A stretch of 7,847 nucleotides of DNA from Desulfobacterales bacterium (GTDB lineage: Bacteria; Desulfobacterota; Desulfobacteria; Desulfobacterales; Desulfobacteraceae), in NCBI GenBank assembly GCA_022361315.1, contig JAKSBB010001078.1, forward strand, positions 1-7,847, written 5' to 3'. Under the pieces are notes generated by a model. That model was not told the origin of the DNA and searched no databases. It saw only the letters and a list, made by a program, of their open reading frames with translations. Positions 1 through 6,884 of this stretch are shown piece after piece (the first letter of the stretch is position 1; the number at the start of each line of letters is the position of its first letter). The position numbers and the translations under genes are program-made.

Positions 1-1101
1 ATCCGGCGGAGCTGGGAAGATGTCCGGAGCCAGCTTCCTGAAACCGTCACCACCACCTACACCGTTGAGATGGCCCCGGAGCAGCAGCGCCGGCATCAGG
101 TATATGCGGGACGTCTTGCCGAGATTCTGGCCCGGAAAATGCTCACGGCCATGGACCTGCGGCAGATCCAGACCCATGTGCTGCGCATGCGCATGGTGGC
201 CAATTCCACCTTCCTGGTGGACCGGGACACCCAGGTATCGCCGAAGCTCCGGGAACTGTCCACCATCATAGACGAGGTGGTAGTTCAGAATCACAGAAAA
301 ATCGTGATCTTCAGCGAATGGACCGCCATGACCTTTCTGGTTGCCCGCCATCTTTCCGAGGCCGGCATCGGCTTTGTGGAAGTGTCGGGGAAAGTGGAGA
401 CGGAAAAACGACACGCCCTTGCCGAAGATTTTACCCGGAGTGAGGATTGCCGGGTCTTTCTCACCACAGACGCAGGCAGCGCCGGCCTGGACCTTTCCTG
501 TGCCCGGTGCATGGTCAATGTGGAACTGCCCTGGACCCCGTCCCAGGCGGAGCACAGACGGCAGCGGCTCACGCCGCAGGTCCCGGAAAATGCTGATGGT
601 ATTCGCCCGGAAACCGAACCCCGGGCCTGCCATATCATCAACCTCATCGGGGCCGGCAGCATTGAAGAACCGATCCTCAGGGGATTGCCTGACAATCCGG
701 AGCTGTTCACCGGTATCTTTGGTACGGATCCGGAGGAGATGACAGACCTGGGGCTTGTGCCGGAGGATCTGGCCGCCCAGTTGAAAAACCTGCTGGGACC
801 GGACCTTCTCCCGGGTATTACCGCTGAACCTGAAGATATCCCGGAAGAAAACCCCTACATCCTTTTTCCGGAGGGTATGGAAAGTCCGGCGGCGCCGGAA
901 GAACCGGTCATTTCGGTTACAACACCGGATCACAGACGGCTGGAGCAGGTGCTGAACGCGGGATTTGAATTCATCTCAGGTCTTACGGAAATGGCCACAG
1001 GCCAAAATACCGCGTCTATCAGGGATAAGAAAATATCTGTTGATCCCGACACCGGCGAGGTGAGTATCAGCTTTAAACTGCCGGACACCAAAGACCCATA
1101 A
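1..1101 (+). CDS. SNF2-family DEAD/DEAH-box helicase, C-terminal part (5' end outside window)
   Basis: The reading frame is open from base 1, so the ATG at 70 is internal and the true start lies upstream. The 366 visible residues begin with the RRSWEDVRSQLPE/TPEQ-like segment that opens the second RecA lobe of SNF2 proteins. Motif IV-like KIVIFSEW is at residues 100-107, the motif V region TTDAGSAGLDL at 155-165, and ELPWTPSQAEHR just after it. SIEEPIL matches the usual end of the lobe. The ATP-binding lobe (Walker A, DExx) is not in the window. By family this is an ATP-driven DNA translocase; its target cannot be told. Motif VI is unusual: EHRRQRLTPQ (residues 184-193) instead of a QRxxRxxRxGQ-like sequence. 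After about residue 225 comes an acidic, proline-rich tail of about 140 residues that I do not recognise. The gene ends 88 bp before proB on the same strand. Confidence 0.85.
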   Translation: MRRSWEDVRSQLPETVTTTYTVEMAPEQQRRHQVYAGRLAEILARKMLTAMDLRQIQTHVLRMRMVANSTFLVDRDTQVSPKLRELSTIIDEVVVQNHRKIVIFSEWTAMTFLVARHLSEAGIGFVEVSGKVETEKRHALAEDFTRSEDCRVFLTTDAGSAGLDLSCARCMVNVELPWTPSQAEHRRQRLTPQVPENADGIRPETEPRACHIINLIGAGSIEEPILRGLPDNPELFTGIFGTDPEEMTDLGLVPEDLAAQLKNLLGPDLLPGITAEPEDIPEENPYILFPEGMESPAAPEEPVISVTTPDHRRLEQVLNAGFEFISGLTEMATGQNTASIRDKKISVDPDTGEVSISFKLPDTKDP

Positions 1102-1110
1102 GGGTTTTTA

Positions 1111-1139
1111 TTGACATTTGTTTGAATTCATCATAGCAA
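1111..1139 (+). promoter_or_regulatory. Candidate sigma70 promoter for proBA
   Basis: A perfect -35 hexamer TTGACA (1111-1116) is followed after 17 bp by TAGCAA (1134-1139), which matches the -10 consensus at only 3 of 6 positions. It lies in the helicase-proB gap about 50 bp before the proB start, in an AT-rich stretch. The weak -10 makes this tentative; proBA could also be read from upstream of the helicase. Confidence 0.4.
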
Positions 1140-1189
1140 GATCTTTTTTTGTTACCGCAACAACCACGGCATCTTAAGGACCGTTCATC

Positions 1190-2341
1190 ATGGACAAGAC
1201 AAAACAACCGACAACCCTGACAGCCTGCAAACGCATCGTCGTCAAGGTGGGTTCCGGGGTACTTACCCGGAAAAACAGCCTGAACCTGGATATTATTAAC
1301 GGTATTGCCAACCAGATCTGTGCCCTCCACGACAAGGGGCTGGAAGTTATCCTGGTATCCTCCGGTGCCATGGCGGCCGGGGTGACCAAAATCGGACTGG
1401 AAAAACGGCCGTCCGAAACCCCGAAACGCCAGGCGGTTTCCGCCATCGGCCAGGCCGATCTGATCCGGGAATGGGAAAAGGCCATAGAGCACTGCGGCCG
1501 AAAGGTGGCCCAGATCCTGCTCACCCGGGGCGACCTCTGCGACCGGGTGAGGTATCTCAACGCCCGGAACACCATCAATACCCTTTTGGAATGGAAGGTC
1601 CTGCCCATCATCAATGAGAACGACACCGTGGCCGTCAAATCCCTGCAGTTCGGGGACAACGACAACCTGGGTGCCATGATCACCCTGCTGCTGGGGGCAG
1701 ATCTCATGATCAACCTTACGGACATCGGCGGGCTGTACAACAAAGATCCGCGGGTCCATGAAGATGCGGAACTGCTAAGAGAAGTGGCCACCATGGGGCC
1801 TGAAATAGAGGCCATGGCCGGTGAAATCGCAGGTCCATTAGGCACCGGAGGCATGGGTACCAAGATCTCCGCCGCCCGGAAACTGACCTCTGCCGGCATC
1901 CCCATGATCATTGCCTGCGGCCTGGAAGCGGATATTCTCCTCAAAATTGCGGCCAATGACTACACCGGCACCTATTTTGTGCCCAAGGCATCAAAAACCA
2001 CCTCCAGAAAAAACTGGATCGGCCTGACCCTCCAGCCCAAAGGACGGATCACCGTGGACAAGGGGGCCCAGAAAGCGATGGTTGAAAACGGCAGAAGTTT
2101 GCTGCCTTCAGGCATTACCCGGGTACAGGACTATTTCGAAGTGGGAGATCCCGTGGAATTTATCAACGAGGAAGGCCAGGTGCTGGGCATGGGACTTTCA
2201 AACTACAATGCGTCGGATATACTGAAAATCATGGGATGCAAAACCAGCCAGATCAAGGAACGCCTGGGATTCAGGTCCTACGACGAGGTGATCCACCGGG
2301 ATAATCTGGTCATCACCGCTTATACGGACACCCTGAAATAG
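1190..2341 (+). CDS. proB: Glutamate 5-kinase (ProB) with PUA domain
   Basis: ProB phosphorylates L-glutamate with ATP to gamma-glutamyl phosphate, the first step of proline synthesis in the cytosol. The 383-residue product has the amino acid kinase fold: KVGSGVL near residues 19-25 (phosphate-binding loop), VSSGAMAAG at 56-64, the glutamate-site segment INENDTV at 141-147, FGDND at 154-158, TDIGGLYNKDP at 177-187 and GTGGMGTK at 218-225. The C-terminal part, from about residue 285, is a PUA domain, as in the long E. coli-type enzyme; total length is normal for that form. The ATG at 1190 is preceded by TTAAGGA (1174-1180), 9 bp away. proA follows after 12 bp, so the product can be passed directly to ProA. 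In this family proline inhibits the kinase; no regulatory element other than a possible promoter is visible in front. Confidence 0.97.
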   Translation: MDKTKQPTTLTACKRIVVKVGSGVLTRKNSLNLDIINGIANQICALHDKGLEVILVSSGAMAAGVTKIGLEKRPSETPKRQAVSAIGQADLIREWEKAIEHCGRKVAQILLTRGDLCDRVRYLNARNTINTLLEWKVLPIINENDTVAVKSLQFGDNDNLGAMITLLLGADLMINLTDIGGLYNKDPRVHEDAELLREVATMGPEIEAMAGEIAGPLGTGGMGTKISAARKLTSAGIPMIIACGLEADILLKIAANDYTGTYFVPKASKTTSRKNWIGLTLQPKGRITVDKGAQKAMVENGRSLLPSGITRVQDYFEVGDPVEFINEEGQVLGMGLSNYNASDILKIMGCKTSQIKERLGFRSYDEVIHRDNLVITAYTDTLK

Positions 2342-2353
2342 AGGAGAGGCAAT

Positions 2354-3640
2354 ATGTCATCAAAAAGCCAAAATCAGGAAACCAACACGCTGGAAAACCA
2401 GATCATCGATATCGCAAAAGAGGCAAGGGCTGCCGGCCGTATCATGGCCACCCTGAGCACATCAGATAAAAACCGGGCACTGCTGGCCATCGCCGACCAC
2501 CTGGAGGCCGGCCGGGAGGAAATCCAGGCGGAAAACGCCAAAGATACGGAAGCCGGCCGGGCTGCCGGGCTGTCCGATGCCATGGTGGATCGCCTCACCA
2601 TCACCGACAAGGTACTGGCCGGCATGGCCGAGGGCCTGCGGTACGTGGCCGGTCTGGATGACCCAGTGGGGACGCTGGAGGATTCCGCCATCCGTCCCAA
2701 CGGTCTGGAAATGGCCCGGATGAGAATTCCTCTGGGGGTTATCGGTATCATTTACGAATCCCGTCCCAATGTCACTGTGGATGCGGCCGGTCTCTGCCTG
2801 AAGGCGGGTAATGCCACGGTGCTGCGTGGAGGCTCCGAAGCCATCCACTCCAACCGGATACTGGCACAGATCATCTCCCGGGGCATGGCGGAAGCCGGCC
2901 TGCCCGAAGCGGCAGTCCAGGTGATTCCCACGGCAGACCGGGAAGCGGTGAATATCATGCTGAAGCAGGAAGAACACATCGACCTGATCATTCCCCGGGG
3001 AGGTGAAGGCCTGATCCGCCACGTGGTGGCGGCATCTTCCATTCCGGTGCTCAAGCATTACAAAGGGGTCTGCCATGCCTATGTGGACGACCTGGCCGAT
3101 CTCGGGATGGCGGCAGACATCGCCGTGAACGCCAAGGCCCAGCGACCGGGGGTCTGCAACGCCCTGGAGACCCTGCTGGTCCATGAAGGTGTGGCAGATG
3201 CGTTTCTGCCCATGGCGGCAAAGGCCCTGGGTGACGCCGGTGTGCGCCTGAAGGGATGTGAGAAGACCTGCGCTGCGCTGCCGGAAGCAGAAAAAGCCTC
3301 CGATGAGGACTGGGCAGCGGAATACCTGGATCTCATTCTTGCGGTGAAGGTGGTAAAAGATATGGATGATGCCATGGCCCATATCGCAGCTTACGGCTCC
3401 AACCACACCGAAGCCATCATCACCAAAGACTACGACCGGTCCAGACGCTTCATCCGGGAGGTGGACGCCTCCCTGGTCATCGTCAATGCGTCCACCCGTT
3501 TTAATGACGGCGGGCAACTGGGACTCGGGGCGGAAATCGGTATTTCCACCTCAAAGTTGCATGCATACGGCCCGATGGGGATTAAAGAGCTGACCACCAC
3601 GAAGTTTGTGGCCTGGGGACAGGGGCAGATCAGGGCCTAA
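2354..3640 (+). CDS. proA: Gamma-glutamyl phosphate reductase (ProA)
   Basis: ProA reduces gamma-glutamyl phosphate with NADPH to glutamate 5-semialdehyde, which cyclises to pyrroline-5-carboxylate, the precursor of proline. The 428-residue protein has the normal length of this aldehyde-dehydrogenase-fold family. Visible hallmarks are IIYESRPNVTVDAAGLC (ESRPNVT at residues 135-141), KAGNATVLRGGSEA, the DLIIPRGGEGL segment and RPGVCNALETLLVH, in which Cys268 is the expected catalytic cysteine. The C-terminal GLGAEIGISTSKLHAYGPMG segment is also typical. GAGGAG (2341-2346), 7 bp before the ATG at 2354, is a good ribosome binding site and begins at the last base of the proB stop, which supports coupled expression. 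It is the last gene of the rightward group; the next gene is convergent. Confidence 0.97.
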   Translation: MSSKSQNQETNTLENQIIDIAKEARAAGRIMATLSTSDKNRALLAIADHLEAGREEIQAENAKDTEAGRAAGLSDAMVDRLTITDKVLAGMAEGLRYVAGLDDPVGTLEDSAIRPNGLEMARMRIPLGVIGIIYESRPNVTVDAAGLCLKAGNATVLRGGSEAIHSNRILAQIISRGMAEAGLPEAAVQVIPTADREAVNIMLKQEEHIDLIIPRGGEGLIRHVVAASSIPVLKHYKGVCHAYVDDLADLGMAADIAVNAKAQRPGVCNALETLLVHEGVADAFLPMAAKALGDAGVRLKGCEKTCAALPEAEKASDEDWAAEYLDLILAVKVVKDMDDAMAHIAAYGSNHTEAIITKDYDRSRRFIREVDASLVIVNASTRFNDGGQLGLGAEIGISTSKLHAYGPMGIKELTTTKFVAWGQGQIRA

Positions 3641-3681
3641 TCGTTTATTTCGGCATTGGAAGATAGGCTCAACGAATCATA

Positions 3682-3746
3682 AACCACGAAGTTCACGAAG
3701 AACACGAAGCATTCTATTCTTCGCGCTCTTCGTGTTCTTCGTGGTT
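3682..3746. repeat. Imperfect hairpin of 9-bp CACGAAG units between convergent genes
   Basis: Two 28-nt arms (3682-3709 and 3719-3746) pair at 24 of 28 positions around a 9-nt loop. Each arm consists of three 9-bp units of the form CACGAAGNN, starting AACCACGAAG on the outside. It lies between the proA stop (3640) and the stop of the minus-strand regulator gene (3774). The fold could end transcription from both sides, but no T-run follows on either strand, so it is not a classic intrinsic terminator. The same ACCACGAAG/CACGAAG style of repeat is, to my recollection, scattered between genes in many environmental bacteria and gives rise to spurious ORFs rich in FFVFFVV or HEEHE patterns. Confidence 0.85.
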
Positions 3747-3771
3747 AATCACCTTGGCAGAATCATCCGGG

Positions 3772-4638
3772 CTACATCAACTCCCGGAACTTCTTCAAAT
3801 CCGCCTGGGTATAGTGAAAGAAATGATCGTGGACAGTATCGGCAAAGTCCTCAAACCGCCGGTAGGACGTCTCATCCAGGGATGCTGAGTAAAGGTTGAC
3901 CACCAGATCATGGGCGATGTAGTCCTCACTCACCTCAATGAAACCCTCATCCTGGCTCCAGGTCACCTTGGAGGCCTCTCCCCGTGAGACAATCCCCGAT
4001 ACCACATGGGCATGGTCAATGATGACGGACAGGTAGCGTTCCTTTTTCTCGGCCATATAGCGTTTGATCCGGCGGTGGGGCACCAGATCCTCGTAGACTT
4101 TTGCCGTACCGAAGTAGATTCCCCGGAGCATCACTCCCCGTTCCAGGGCCGCATCCAGTTCTTCGGTAAGGGCATTGAGTTCCTCGTCCCAGATGGAGAC
4201 GGCCACCCGTTTTTCCGCCCCCCGGATCAGGACTTTCAGGAACCCGATAATATTATCCCGCCCCTGGATCACCACCAGCTTATCATCCTGCTTCGGCTCC
4301 CGGTAGAGGGTGCCGGCATATTGCTTCAAGTCATCGAATATCTTTTCATACCGGGATTTAAGTTTCTTGATGAAAATCTCCGGTTCCATGGGGGTATAGA
4401 GGGTGGTCTTCCCCTCCTTCTGCTCAAAGACCATCTGCTTGGTGATAAGACTCTTCAGCACCTCATAGATTCTGGATCTGGGGATCCCCGAGGTTTTACT
4501 CAGGGCATAGCCGCTCACCGGGAATTCCTCCAGCAGGGAAAAATAGGCCCGGCATTCATAGGCAGAGAATCCCAGGGACTGCATATCCGCCATCATCTGT
4601 TCGTGCTTCACATTTTCATCCAGCGCGGTGTTTCCCAT
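3772..4638 (-). CDS. TrmB-family transcriptional regulator
   Basis: The 288-residue protein starts its domain with LGFSAYECRAYFSLLEEFPVSG (from residue 22). A winged helix-turn-helix follows, with the family-typical SGIPRSRIYEVLKSL at residues 50-64 and wing KEGKTTLYTPMEPE. A coiled linker leads to a C-terminal effector domain (about 115-270) with VVIQGRDNIIGFLKVLIRGAEKRVAVSIW, resembling the phospholipase-D-like part of TrmB regulators. Known members, mainly archaeal, sense sugars; the ligand here is unknown. It is the third gene of the azlC-azlD operon, 6 bp after azlD. The azlD stop TGA lies within its Shine-Dalgarno TGAGGA, so translation is probably coupled. The spacing to the ATG is short (3 bp), so a start at Met15 or Met16 is possible. 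Its place in the operon suggests that it controls azlCD and itself, which is inference. Confidence 0.85.
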   Translation of the reverse strand: MGNTALDENVKHEQMMADMQSLGFSAYECRAYFSLLEEFPVSGYALSKTSGIPRSRIYEVLKSLITKQMVFEQKEGKTTLYTPMEPEIFIKKLKSRYEKIFDDLKQYAGTLYREPKQDDKLVVIQGRDNIIGFLKVLIRGAEKRVAVSIWDEELNALTEELDAALERGVMLRGIYFGTAKVYEDLVPHRRIKRYMAEKKERYLSVIIDHAHVVSGIVSRGEASKVTWSQDEGFIEVSEDYIAHDLVVNLYSASLDETSYRRFEDFADTVHDHFFHYTQADLKKFRELM

Positions 4639-4644
4639 ATGTCC

Positions 4645-4959
4645 TCACGCTCCGAATGTCATAACCAGATACGCCACCCCGACAGATCCTAAAACCGGAA
4701 CGATAATCCCCCCGCGAAACAGGCAGTAAACCAAGGTAAACCCCATGCCCAGAAGACCTGCCGCAGGCATATCCGGTGTAGCGGTGAGGGCGGAGGGAAT
4801 GATCAACGCGCCGATGGCAGCCACGGGAATGGATTTAAGGAAGGCATCCACCACCCGGGGGACCTTCATGTCGGAAAAGAACATAAAGGGTGCCAGCCGG
4901 GGCAGATAGGTGGCGGCTGCCATACCGAGAATCAAAGGGATGAGAGACGACTTATCCAT
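4645..4959 (-). CDS. azlD: AzlD-type branched-chain amino acid exporter, small subunit
   Basis: This 104-residue, very hydrophobic protein has about four membrane helices (roughly residues 4-22, 44-62, 66-82 and 86-103) and the family segment ATYLPRLAPF near residues 16-25. AzlD proteins are the small partner of AzlC; the pair exports branched-chain amino acids or their analogues through the inner membrane (shown for E. coli YgaZH and Corynebacterium BrnFE). A longer in-frame version from 5058 exists, but its first 33 residues are non-hydrophobic and overlap azlC. The ATG at 4959 is chosen because AAGGAGG (4967-4973) stands 7 bp before it. The start overlaps the azlC stop by 8 bp (ATGGATAA), a sign of translational coupling. 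Confidence 0.92.
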   Translation of the reverse strand: MDKSSLIPLILGMAAATYLPRLAPFMFFSDMKVPRVVDAFLKSIPVAAIGALIIPSALTATPDMPAAGLLGMGFTLVYCLFRGGIIVPVLGSVGVAYLVMTFGA

Positions 4960-5656
4960 GGACTTCCTCCTTTTGGGGCCTGGAGACACTGAGCACCGCC
5001 CCGAGACTTGCAATGATGAGAATACAGACAATGATGCTCCAGCCGGTGGGCAGCACATCCATCTCCACCAGCAGCCAGTTGAGCAGGCCGGATGAGACAG
5101 CCAGGAACAGCGACCGGTAACTGGCTTTCAGCTCCGGCATCAGGATGGCCAGCAACAGGGCGTACAATGCCACCCCCATGGCCTGGGTGAGCACCTCCGG
5201 CATAAATCCCCCCAGAAGAAAACCGGCAAGGGTCCCGGACACCCACCCGGAATAGGCGGAAAACTCCAGGGCTAAAACATAGGTCCGGGTAAGTTCATGC
5301 TTTGAAAATGATAACACGGAAAAGGTTTCGTCCGTTATCCCGAACGCCATAGGGATATACCAGGCCTTAGCCTTCTCCTTGATGCGGGTGGACAGGTAGG
5401 TGCTCATCAGAAAATGGCGAAAGTTCACCAGCAGGGTGGTCAGGATAATGCCCACCGGGCCCATCCCCGTGGCAATAAGGTTCAGGGCGATAAACTGGCT
5501 GGCCCCGGCAAATACCACGGCGGAAAAAAGAAAGGCTTCCAGCAGGGTCACACCGGTGGCCTTGGCCAGGATGCCAAAGGCAACGGCAGCAGGAAAGTAC
5601 CCGATAAAAATAGGTATTCCGCCCCGGACGGCATTACGTAAATCTTGATTTTTCAT
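4952..5656 (-). CDS. azlC: AzlC-type branched-chain amino acid exporter, large subunit
   Basis: The 234-residue membrane protein has the standard AzlC length and hallmarks: GIPIFIGYFPAAVAFGILA (13-31), VVFAGASQFIALNL (47-60), the conserved LVNFRHFLMS (76-85) and AFGITDETF (104-112). Several further hydrophobic helices follow in the C-terminal half. With AzlD it is expected to form an inner-membrane exporter for branched-chain amino acids; the exact substrate cannot be read from sequence. The ATG at 5656 has a GGAG (5664-5667) 7 bp upstream. It is the first gene of a three-gene operon with azlD and a TrmB-type regulator, and the gene before it on the same strand encodes a LysR-type regulator. 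A strong promoter with an inverted-repeat operator lies directly in front. Confidence 0.95.
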   Translation of the reverse strand: MKNQDLRNAVRGGIPIFIGYFPAAVAFGILAKATGVTLLEAFLFSAVVFAGASQFIALNLIATGMGPVGIILTTLLVNFRHFLMSTYLSTRIKEKAKAWYIPMAFGITDETFSVLSFSKHELTRTYVLALEFSAYSGWVSGTLAGFLLGGFMPEVLTQAMGVALYALLLAILMPELKASYRSLFLAVSSGLLNWLLVEMDVLPTGWSIIVCILIIASLGAVLSVSRPQKEEVHG

Positions 5657-5680
5657 GTGCAGACTCCATCATATTTTCAT

Positions 5681-5706
5681 TAGTGACTATCATAGTAACT
5701 ACTATG
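5681..5706. promoter_or_regulatory. Operator-like inverted repeat and tandem TAGTnACTA boxes over the azlC promoter
   Basis: A perfect inverted repeat CATAGTA-AC-TACTATG occupies 5691-5706, covering four bases of the -10 box and most of the -35/-10 spacer. Within the same stretch two palindromic boxes, TAGTGACTA (5681-5689) and TAGTAACTA (5693-5701), repeat with a 12-bp step. A protein bound here would block RNA polymerase, so repression is the natural reading. The binder could be the TrmB-type regulator encoded in the operon or the LysR-type regulator next door. Confidence 0.6.
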
Positions 5707-5716
5707 AAGATGTCAA
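5689..5716 (-). promoter_or_regulatory. Sigma70 promoter of the azlC operon
   Basis: Read on the minus strand, TTGACA (5711-5716) and TATGAT (5689-5694) are separated by 16 bp. The first is a perfect -35 and the second matches 5 of 6 bases of the -10 consensus. Transcription would start near 5682, giving a leader of about 26 nt that holds the azlC ribosome binding site. This is the best promoter in the window. Confidence 0.75.
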
Positions 5717-5755
5717 CACAATTTTCTTCCGGATAACCTGTGAAAAATTTCCTGC

Positions 5756-6712
5756 TTATCCCTTTTCCAGGCGGAAATTGTCCGACATACCCGATTCCAG
5801 GATGTCCTGCTTCAGGAATTTGATGAAAGTTTTTTCGGTGAGGCTGGGAATTTTGTCCTGGAGCTGCACCAGAGATATTTTGTTGATCACATCGGCCTGT
5901 CCGGTTTTCACCGGGATGATCTCCCCCCGTTCGATGGTATCATTGACGATGTGCCTTGCAATCACCCCCATGCCCAGGTCATTGAGAATACCGTTGATAA
6001 CGGCCTGGTGGCTGTCGGCAATCATTACCCGGTTTAAATCAATGGAGAAGCGGTTGAAGTGATACTTGAACCACTTGCGTAGGGTTAATGAGGTTTTCTG
6101 GTAAGAGATATACTCCTTTGTCACCAGATTTTCAAAGGAGTGGTCCCCACGGATCTCCCGGTCGTAATATCGCTTTGAACAGGCCAGAACCACCTCTTCA
6201 TCAATGAGGGGTTCAATGCTGAACCGCCCCAGATCTCCGTAGACCTGTCCCCGGGTGAGAAAAATATCCACCAGCCCGAAATCCAGTTCGCCGTTGCTGA
6301 TCATGGGGAGCACTTCGGAAGGGTCACCCAGTTTCATGGTAAACACCACTTCGGGGTAGTGGCGGCGGAAGGCGGCGAATACCCCCGGGAAATAGGATTT
6401 GCCGAACTCAATGGGAGAACCGATGCGCAGCATGCCGGAAGGGACGTCCTTGGATTTGAGAATACGCTCCACCCCGTCTTCCAGCTCCCGGATAAACGGG
6501 GCCACGATGGAAAAAAGCTGCTCACCGGCGTAGGTGGGGACCAGTTTCCGGTGAAGCCGGGTAAACAGAGGCACCTTCAGTTCCGCCTCCAGCTTGGCCA
6601 GGGCCTGGCTCACGGCAGAGGCTGTGATACTCAGCTCCTTGGCCGCCAGGGCCACGCTGCGGGTGTCGAAAATATAGTAAAAAACCTTGATGCGGTTGAG
6701 ATCCGGTAGCAT
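5756..6712 (-). CDS. LysR-type transcriptional regulator
   Basis: The 318-residue protein has the LysR layout. An N-terminal winged helix-turn-helix (helices around residues 19-40, SVALAAKELSITASAVSQALAKLE) is followed by the VPLFTRLHRKLVPTYAGEQLF segment. The effector-binding domain, about residues 88-300, begins MLRIGSPIEFGKSYFPGVFAAFRRHYPEV and includes GELDFGLVD. Such proteins bind a small metabolite and usually act on a neighbouring or divergent gene and on their own promoter. Candidates here are azlC (99 bp downstream, same strand) and the divergent small gene at 6885. The ATG at 6712 is preferred; a TTG two codons earlier (6718) is possible. Neither has a recognisable Shine-Dalgarno sequence, which is odd given the good ones in front of other genes. 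The inducer is unknown. Confidence 0.93.
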   Translation of the reverse strand: MLPDLNRIKVFYYIFDTRSVALAAKELSITASAVSQALAKLEAELKVPLFTRLHRKLVPTYAGEQLFSIVAPFIRELEDGVERILKSKDVPSGMLRIGSPIEFGKSYFPGVFAAFRRHYPEVVFTMKLGDPSEVLPMISNGELDFGLVDIFLTRGQVYGDLGRFSIEPLIDEEVVLACSKRYYDREIRGDHSFENLVTKEYISYQKTSLTLRKWFKYHFNRFSIDLNRVMIADSHQAVINGILNDLGMGVIARHIVNDTIERGEIIPVKTGQADVINKISLVQLQDKIPSLTEKTFIKFLKQDILESGMSDNFRLEKG

Positions 6713-6719
6713 TAGCAAT

Positions 6720-6739
6720 ATTTAATCAAAGAGTTAAAT
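6720..6739. promoter_or_regulatory. Inverted repeat ATTTAA-N8-TTAAAT, likely LysR-type regulator site
   Basis: A perfect 6-bp inverted repeat with an 8-bp spacer begins 8 bp before the ATG of the LysR-type gene, inside its leader. AT-rich dyads of this size in front of a LysR gene are typical autoregulatory sites. The even spacing (T-N12-A type core rather than T-N11-A) is slightly off the commonest form. Confidence 0.45.
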
Positions 6740-6752
6740 GTTTTAATTTTAC

Positions 6753-6781
6753 TAAATACCAGAAAGGACGTATCTTTTCAA
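6753..6781 (-). promoter_or_regulatory. Candidate promoter of the LysR-type regulator gene
   Basis: On the minus strand TTGAAA (6776-6781) and TATTTA (6753-6758) are 17 bp apart, matching 5 of 6 and 3 of 6 consensus bases. Transcription would start near 6746, just upstream of the ATTTAA-N8-TTAAAT dyad. The weak -10 keeps this tentative. Confidence 0.35.
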
Positions 6782-6884
6782 CACCAAGCAAACGAATCGG
6801 GCTTACCCTGGAAATAATACGCATTCTCAGCGGCCCGATCAAAAGCAGCCTGGAAATGAAAACAACACCAGTTGGAGGTGCCCT

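Noticed and set aside
2462..3517. 351-codon minus-strand frame opposite proA
   Set aside because: It lies wholly within an unmistakable proA and is rich in His, Gly and Gln as expected from the complement of a GC-rich gene.
3682..3746. CACGAAG units as a small CRISPR array
   Set aside because: The units are 9 bp without spacers, arranged as one hairpin; there are no cas genes nearby.
3606..3899. 97-codon plus-strand frame running through the CACGAAG hairpin
   Set aside because: Its FFALFVFFVV-type stretch is just the translated repeat, and it overlaps both proA and the convergent regulator gene.
4645..5058. Longer version of AzlD starting at 5058
   Set aside because: The first 33 residues are not AzlD-like and overlap azlC; the ATG at 4959 has an AAGGAGG site at ideal distance.
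5731..5761. GGATAA/TTATCC stem as a terminator of the LysR-type gene
   Set aside because: Only 6 bp of stem with a long loop, no T-run on the minus strand, and it overlaps the stop codon of the gene.
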